IMG/VR virus record: IMGVR_UViG_3300017713_000011 | Span: 1 to 45,407 of that record | Length of the DNA: 45,407 nt | Direction: 5' to 3' (one strand) | From: a virus | In this document: positions 43,303 to 45,407 of the stretch, piece by piece | How the letters are laid out: every line of letters starts with the position of its first letter | Numbering within the stretch: the first letter of the stretch is position 1 | The notes under the pieces: model-generated | What the model was told of the DNA's origin: nothing | The model's database searches: none | Seen by the model: the letters and a program-made list of their open reading frames with translations, nothing else | Program-made: the position numbers and the translations under genes

Positions 43303-43509
43303 ATGAAATTATTAAGAACAGTTAAAGAAGATAGTTGTATCTATCTAATGGAAGACTTCGCTGGTACAGTTATATCAACTAAATGGCGACCATACAAAGT
43401 CGGTGAATTACCAAGTAGATTTGGTATTATTGAAGATGGCTCGGATAAAGGCGGGTTGTACGAATGGTTTAACTATAAAGGATATACTTATGTCAGAGAC
43501 GAGCGATAA
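43303..43509 (+). CDS. Small protein of unknown function
   Basis: 68 aa, starting MKLLRTVKEDSCIYLMEDFA, beta-rich (GTVISTKWRPYKVGELPSRF) and ending NYKGYTYVRDER. It is the first gene after promoter copy 4. The next gene starts inside its end, in another frame, from 43490. Confidence 0.5.
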   Translation: MKLLRTVKEDSCIYLMEDFAGTVISTKWRPYKVGELPSRFGIIEDGSDKGGLYEWFNYKGYTYVRDER

Positions 43510-43672
43510 AAAGTTTACTCACGACGAGGTAATTCAAGTCGCAGGTGAGTACCTAGTTTGCAAAGAAACTGGTAAGTGGGTTAGTGCTACTGATGTAGTA
43601 AACTATGAAAATGAGTGGATTAATATAGAAATACAACAATTTTATGAAAAAGAACAGGATAAGTACTACTAA
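43490..43672 (+). CDS. Small acidic protein of unknown function
   Basis: 60 aa from the ATG at 43490 (MSETSDKKFTHDEVIQVAGE). A longer reading from 43403 is in frame but has no good start, so the internal ATG is preferred. Acidic, ends QQFYEKEQDKYY. Overlaps the 68-aa gene by 20 nt and the next gene by 29 nt. Confidence 0.5.
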   Translation: MSETSDKKFTHDEVIQVAGEYLVCKETGKWVSATDVVNYENEWINIEIQQFYEKEQDKYY

Positions 43673-43898
43673 ACTATTAGATATTTTAGAGTCACAATTA
43701 AAGTCACACGACTGGTTTTATGAATACTCTGATGATTCAAGGTATTACAACTCGGGTTTACGTGAGTTTACTCAGATATGGCAAACTGTAGAGCAGTTAC
43801 AAGCTATCGGTGAAAACGAATTTGACTTAGCTATTGCTATGTACAAAAAGCATAAACCAGTGGTAACTACACCTAACGAGGTTAGAATTACAAATTAA
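43644..43898 (+). CDS. Small helical protein of unknown function
   Basis: 84 aa, starting MKKNRISTTKLLDILESQLK and containing QIWQTVEQLQAIGENEFDLA. It is predominantly helical and soluble. It is the last gene of its group; promoter copy 5 begins at its stop codon (43896-43898). Confidence 0.5.
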   Translation: MKKNRISTTKLLDILESQLKSHDWFYEYSDDSRYYNSGLREFTQIWQTVEQLQAIGENEFDLAIAMYKKHKPVVTTPNEVRITN

Positions 43899-43921
43899 AT
43901 ACGATTACTCGTGGATAATAT
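43898..43921 (+). promoter_or_regulatory. 24-bp promoter-like module, copy 5
   Basis: AATACGA-TTACTCG-TGGATAATAT, starting on the last base of the previous stop codon and 15 nt before the start codon of the 69-aa Cys-containing gene. Confidence 0.8.
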
Positions 43922-43936
43922 AATAAACGAAAAAAT

Positions 43937-44146
43937 ATGAAATGTAGATGTTCAGCGGTAATACCACAAGGTAGATTAGATCTTGGCTACAAGACATGTA
44001 TAAACTGTTCGACAACAGCTCGATATGCCTGTGTACCAATCACTAACCACAAAACCGGTAATACTATACAACTTGTCAGCCAAGAAACCGCTGACGCTAT
44101 ATTCAAAGCAAGTCGTCGTAAAGGTTACGGCACTTGTTTACGATAA
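43937..44146 (+). CDS. Cys-containing small protein
   Basis: 69 aa, starting MKCRCSAVIPQGRLDLGYKT. Cys residues at C-x-C (3 and 5) and C-x2-C (about 21 and 24) suggest a four-Cys zinc site, followed by ARYACVPITNHKTGNTIQLV. The C-terminus is basic (FKASRRKGYGTCLR). It is followed by a structured RNA region and the tRNA-Arg gene, possibly on one transcript. Confidence 0.6.
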   Translation: MKCRCSAVIPQGRLDLGYKTCINCSTTARYACVPITNHKTGNTIQLVSQETADAIFKASRRKGYGTCLR

Positions 44147-44150
44147 AAGT

Positions 44151-44346
44151 AGTTAACTCATTAGGTTGCGAGCGCGGTGTTGCCTCGTGTAAAATTATGA
44201 AGCCTCTTTGAACGAGTTAACTATAAGGCTAAAATAACTCGCAGGTCTGGAACCACCTTGTTTAAGCCCTGGTGGAACTAAGTGCAACTAGGAACCACGA
44301 AACTTCCGCTGGAGTTAGAGTTACTGACGAGTAACATAGCCGACTT
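44151..44346 (+). ncRNA. Structured RNA candidate upstream of tRNA-Arg
   Basis: About 196 nt without a gene and richer in GC than its surroundings. Hairpins include CGAG/CTCG (44169-44187), CGAGTTA/TAACTCG (44213-44241), CCACC/GGTGG (44253-44275), GGAA/TTCC (44291-44307) and GTTAC-TGACGA-GTAAC (44320-44335). The strand AGTTAACTC (44151-44159) can also pair with GAGTTAACT (44214-44222), competing with one of these stems. Nothing matches RNase P, tmRNA or group I intron core elements that I could recognise. It ends exactly where the tRNA starts. Confidence 0.55.
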
Positions 44347-44420
44347 ACCTGAGTAGCTCAACTGGATAGAGCAACATCCTTCTAAGATGTAGGTTATGAG
44401 TTCGAATCTCATCTCGGGTA
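44347..44420 (+). tRNA. tRNA-Arg (anticodon UCU)
   Basis: 74 nt. Acceptor ACCTGAG pairs with CTCGGGT (one G-U). D-arm GCTC/GAGC. Anticodon stem ACATC/GATGT encloses CTTCTAA, so the anticodon is TCT (Arg; reads AGA and AGG). Variable AGGTT. T-arm ATGAG-TTCGAAT-CTCAT. Discriminator A at 44420; no CCA encoded. AGA is frequent in AT-rich phage genes, so the tRNA probably supplements host supply. Confidence 0.95.
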
Positions 44421-44434
44421 CTATTTACAAATTA

Positions 44435-44458
44435 AATACGAACACTCATGGATAATAT
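44435..44458 (+). promoter_or_regulatory. 24-bp promoter-like module, copy 6
   Basis: AATACGA-ACACTCA-TGGATAATAT, 15 nt after the tRNA-Arg gene and 24 nt before the 67-aa gene that starts the last visible group. Confidence 0.8.
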
Positions 44459-44482
44459 CTATGAACAAATTAAATTAAAACT

Positions 44483-44686
44483 ATGTATATAACAGTATTA
44501 GACTTCACAGAAGGACGAGTGCATCAGTACAATGTTACCGTATATGATGTAGCAAACATGAAAGAAGACTATCCTTCAACAGAGCAAATTGAAAACTTTT
44601 TAATCGGTGAAGGTCACAGGTTAACAGATTGTGAGTGGATGTCTCACGCAGATGGTGAAATAGTAACAGATAACGCAGAGATATGA
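44483..44686 (+). CDS. Small acidic protein of unknown function
   Basis: 67 aa, starting MYITVLDFTEGRVHQYNVTV and ending ADGEIVTDNAEI. It is beta-rich, then helical (PSTEQIENFLIGEGHRL). First gene after promoter copy 6. Its stop overlaps the next start (ATGA at 44683-44686). Confidence 0.55.
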   Translation: MYITVLDFTEGRVHQYNVTVYDVANMKEDYPSTEQIENFLIGEGHRLTDCEWMSHADGEIVTDNAEI

Positions 44687-45303
44687 GCAACAGATACTTA
44701 GATGAAGCTGGTGAAATAACTAGCAAGCAAATTGATACGACTATAAAAGATCGCACCGATGCACTTGGTTTCTTTAAACTAATGGGTATCAAAGAGATAA
44801 CTACTAGTCGTCAGAAGAAAAATGGTACAACAGTTTACGAATTACCTATTAGTAAATTAAGTTATACAGGCAATACTTACAAGTACAAGTATGCTATTTA
44901 TGACTCAGGTTACATACGAAATGTAAGTGATCACTGTAGTTCTCCGTGGTATATCAATAAAAGATACGAGACTAACGAGATGTATTGGAATAGTTATTAC
45001 AAAAAATACACTAAATACAAAACTAGTAAAGCAGCTTTTATTAGTAACTTTGATGACCAACTTGTTTACTTAGCTAATTATATACTTAAAAACCGTTATG
45101 GTAGTAAGCTATATAGCTGTTGTGACTGGAATATTGAGCAGATTAAAGAGCAACGTGAGTTTATGTACGACCATAAATGGCGAGGTAATACAGTTACTAT
45201 AACACGTGATGAGTATAACGAGCTAAAAAGATCTAATCCTCTTGCGAGAGTACAAGACAAAGTAGAAGTATTTATTAACGGTCAAAGATATAATTTATCA
45301 TGA
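44683..45303 (+). CDS. Tyr/Lys-rich protein of unknown function
   Basis: 206 aa, starting MSNRYLDEAGEITSKQIDTT. A central Tyr/Lys-rich part (GNTYKYKYAIYDSGYIRNVS, WNSYYKKYTKYKTSKAAF) and a Cys pair (YSCCDWNIEQ) precede a charged C-terminal region (VQDKVEVFINGQRYNLS). It is the longest gene in this block; no domain recognised. ATGA overlaps couple it to both neighbours. Confidence 0.6.
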   Translation: MSNRYLDEAGEITSKQIDTTIKDRTDALGFFKLMGIKEITTSRQKKNGTTVYELPISKLSYTGNTYKYKYAIYDSGYIRNVSDHCSSPWYINKRYETNEMYWNSYYKKYTKYKTSKAAFISNFDDQLVYLANYILKNRYGSKLYSCCDWNIEQIKEQREFMYDHKWRGNTVTITRDEYNELKRSNPLARVQDKVEVFINGQRYNLS

Positions 45304-45407
45304 AATTAGAAGCAGAACACATAGAACAAATAGCAAGTTACATGGCAGATAGCTTAGAAGATCACTTAGATATAGTATTCTGGGATGGTATAGCTCGTGT
45401 ATTAGAC
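45300..45407 (+). CDS. Start of a further small gene (partial)
   Basis: 36 residues to the window edge: MKLEAEHIEQIASYMADSLE, then DHLDIVFWDGIARVLD. Its ATG overlaps the previous stop (ATGA). Helical, acidic; truncated by the window, so function and length are unknown. Confidence 0.6.
   Translation, partial: MKLEAEHIEQIASYMADSLEDHLDIVFWDGIARVLD

Noticed and set aside
44286-44340. Hammerhead-like CTGACGAG and CGAAAC pieces
   Set aside because: The order and flanking stems do not form a hammerhead core; GTTAC-TGACGA-GTAAC is a simple hairpin.
44151-44346. Group I intron, RNase P or tmRNA as identity of the structured region
   Set aside because: I saw none of the conserved core segments of those RNAs, and the region does not interrupt a gene or the tRNA.
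1-45407. CRISPR array, insertion sequence or integrase
   Set aside because: No regularly spaced direct repeats with unique spacers, no transposase and no integrase frame were seen; the Cys-repeat region is protein-level repetition in one gene.

Overview
This window is most likely part of a tailed bacteriophage (Caudoviricetes) genome that infects a marine Bacteroidota (Flavobacteriia-like) host. The phage assignment rests on a contiguous block holding a large terminase, portal, scaffold-like protein, major capsid protein, tail/adaptor proteins, internal virion proteins and holin-like proteins. The host inference rests on three observations. One gene ends in a type IX secretion (T9SS) C-terminal sorting domain, a machine known only from Bacteroidota. 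Start codons are preceded by A/T-rich leaders with no consistent Shine-Dalgarno sequence. The base composition is strongly AT-rich. A short-tailed (podovirus-like) particle is inferred from a P22 gp10-like adaptor, a set of ejection-protein-like genes, and no visible sheath, tail-tube or tape-measure gene; this is not proven.

Layout. Two divergent blocks meet in a 360-bp intergenic region at 40858-41217, which carries C10 and other C-rich tracts (G-rich on the minus strand). Everything to the left is on the minus strand. In transcription order it holds: a basic Lys/Ala-rich protein, a 97-aa unknown, GroEL, GroES, a possible winged-helix protein, a metallopeptidase-PAP2 phosphatase fusion, a 3-TM holin, small proteins, a second GroES-like protein, a TerS candidate, TerL, portal, scaffold and major capsid protein. 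Then come three short units separated by intrinsic terminators, a run of small basic proteins, an envelope cassette (T9SS substrate, outer-membrane beta-barrel, membrane-anchored coiled coil, secreted cysteine-less thioredoxin fold), two connector-like proteins, an 1856-aa adaptor, fibre-like proteins and internal virion proteins. The block ends with a protein of at least 2612 residues that runs off the left edge and carries an HExxH site and a HAD phosphatase domain.

To the right (41218-45407, plus strand) lies an early-type block of about 17 very small genes, mostly unknown, with tightly overlapping stop/start codons. Six copies of one 24-bp module, AATACGA-N7-TGGATAATAT, precede gene groups here and look like promoters of a dedicated system; one copy shares the first ten bases of the T7 promoter. 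The block also carries tRNA-Arg(UCU), preceded by about 190 nt of apparently structured non-coding RNA, and a separate tRNA-like 3' domain.

How the parts fit together (inference): the right block would take over the host early. The left block would fold (GroEL/GroES), package (TerL/portal), build the capsid and tail, and eject internal proteins. The four-gene envelope cassette would alter or engage the host outer membrane. The most unusual content is the phage-borne T9SS substrate cassette, the 24-bp promoter family, the HExxH-PAP2 fusion, and the structured RNA beside the tRNA.
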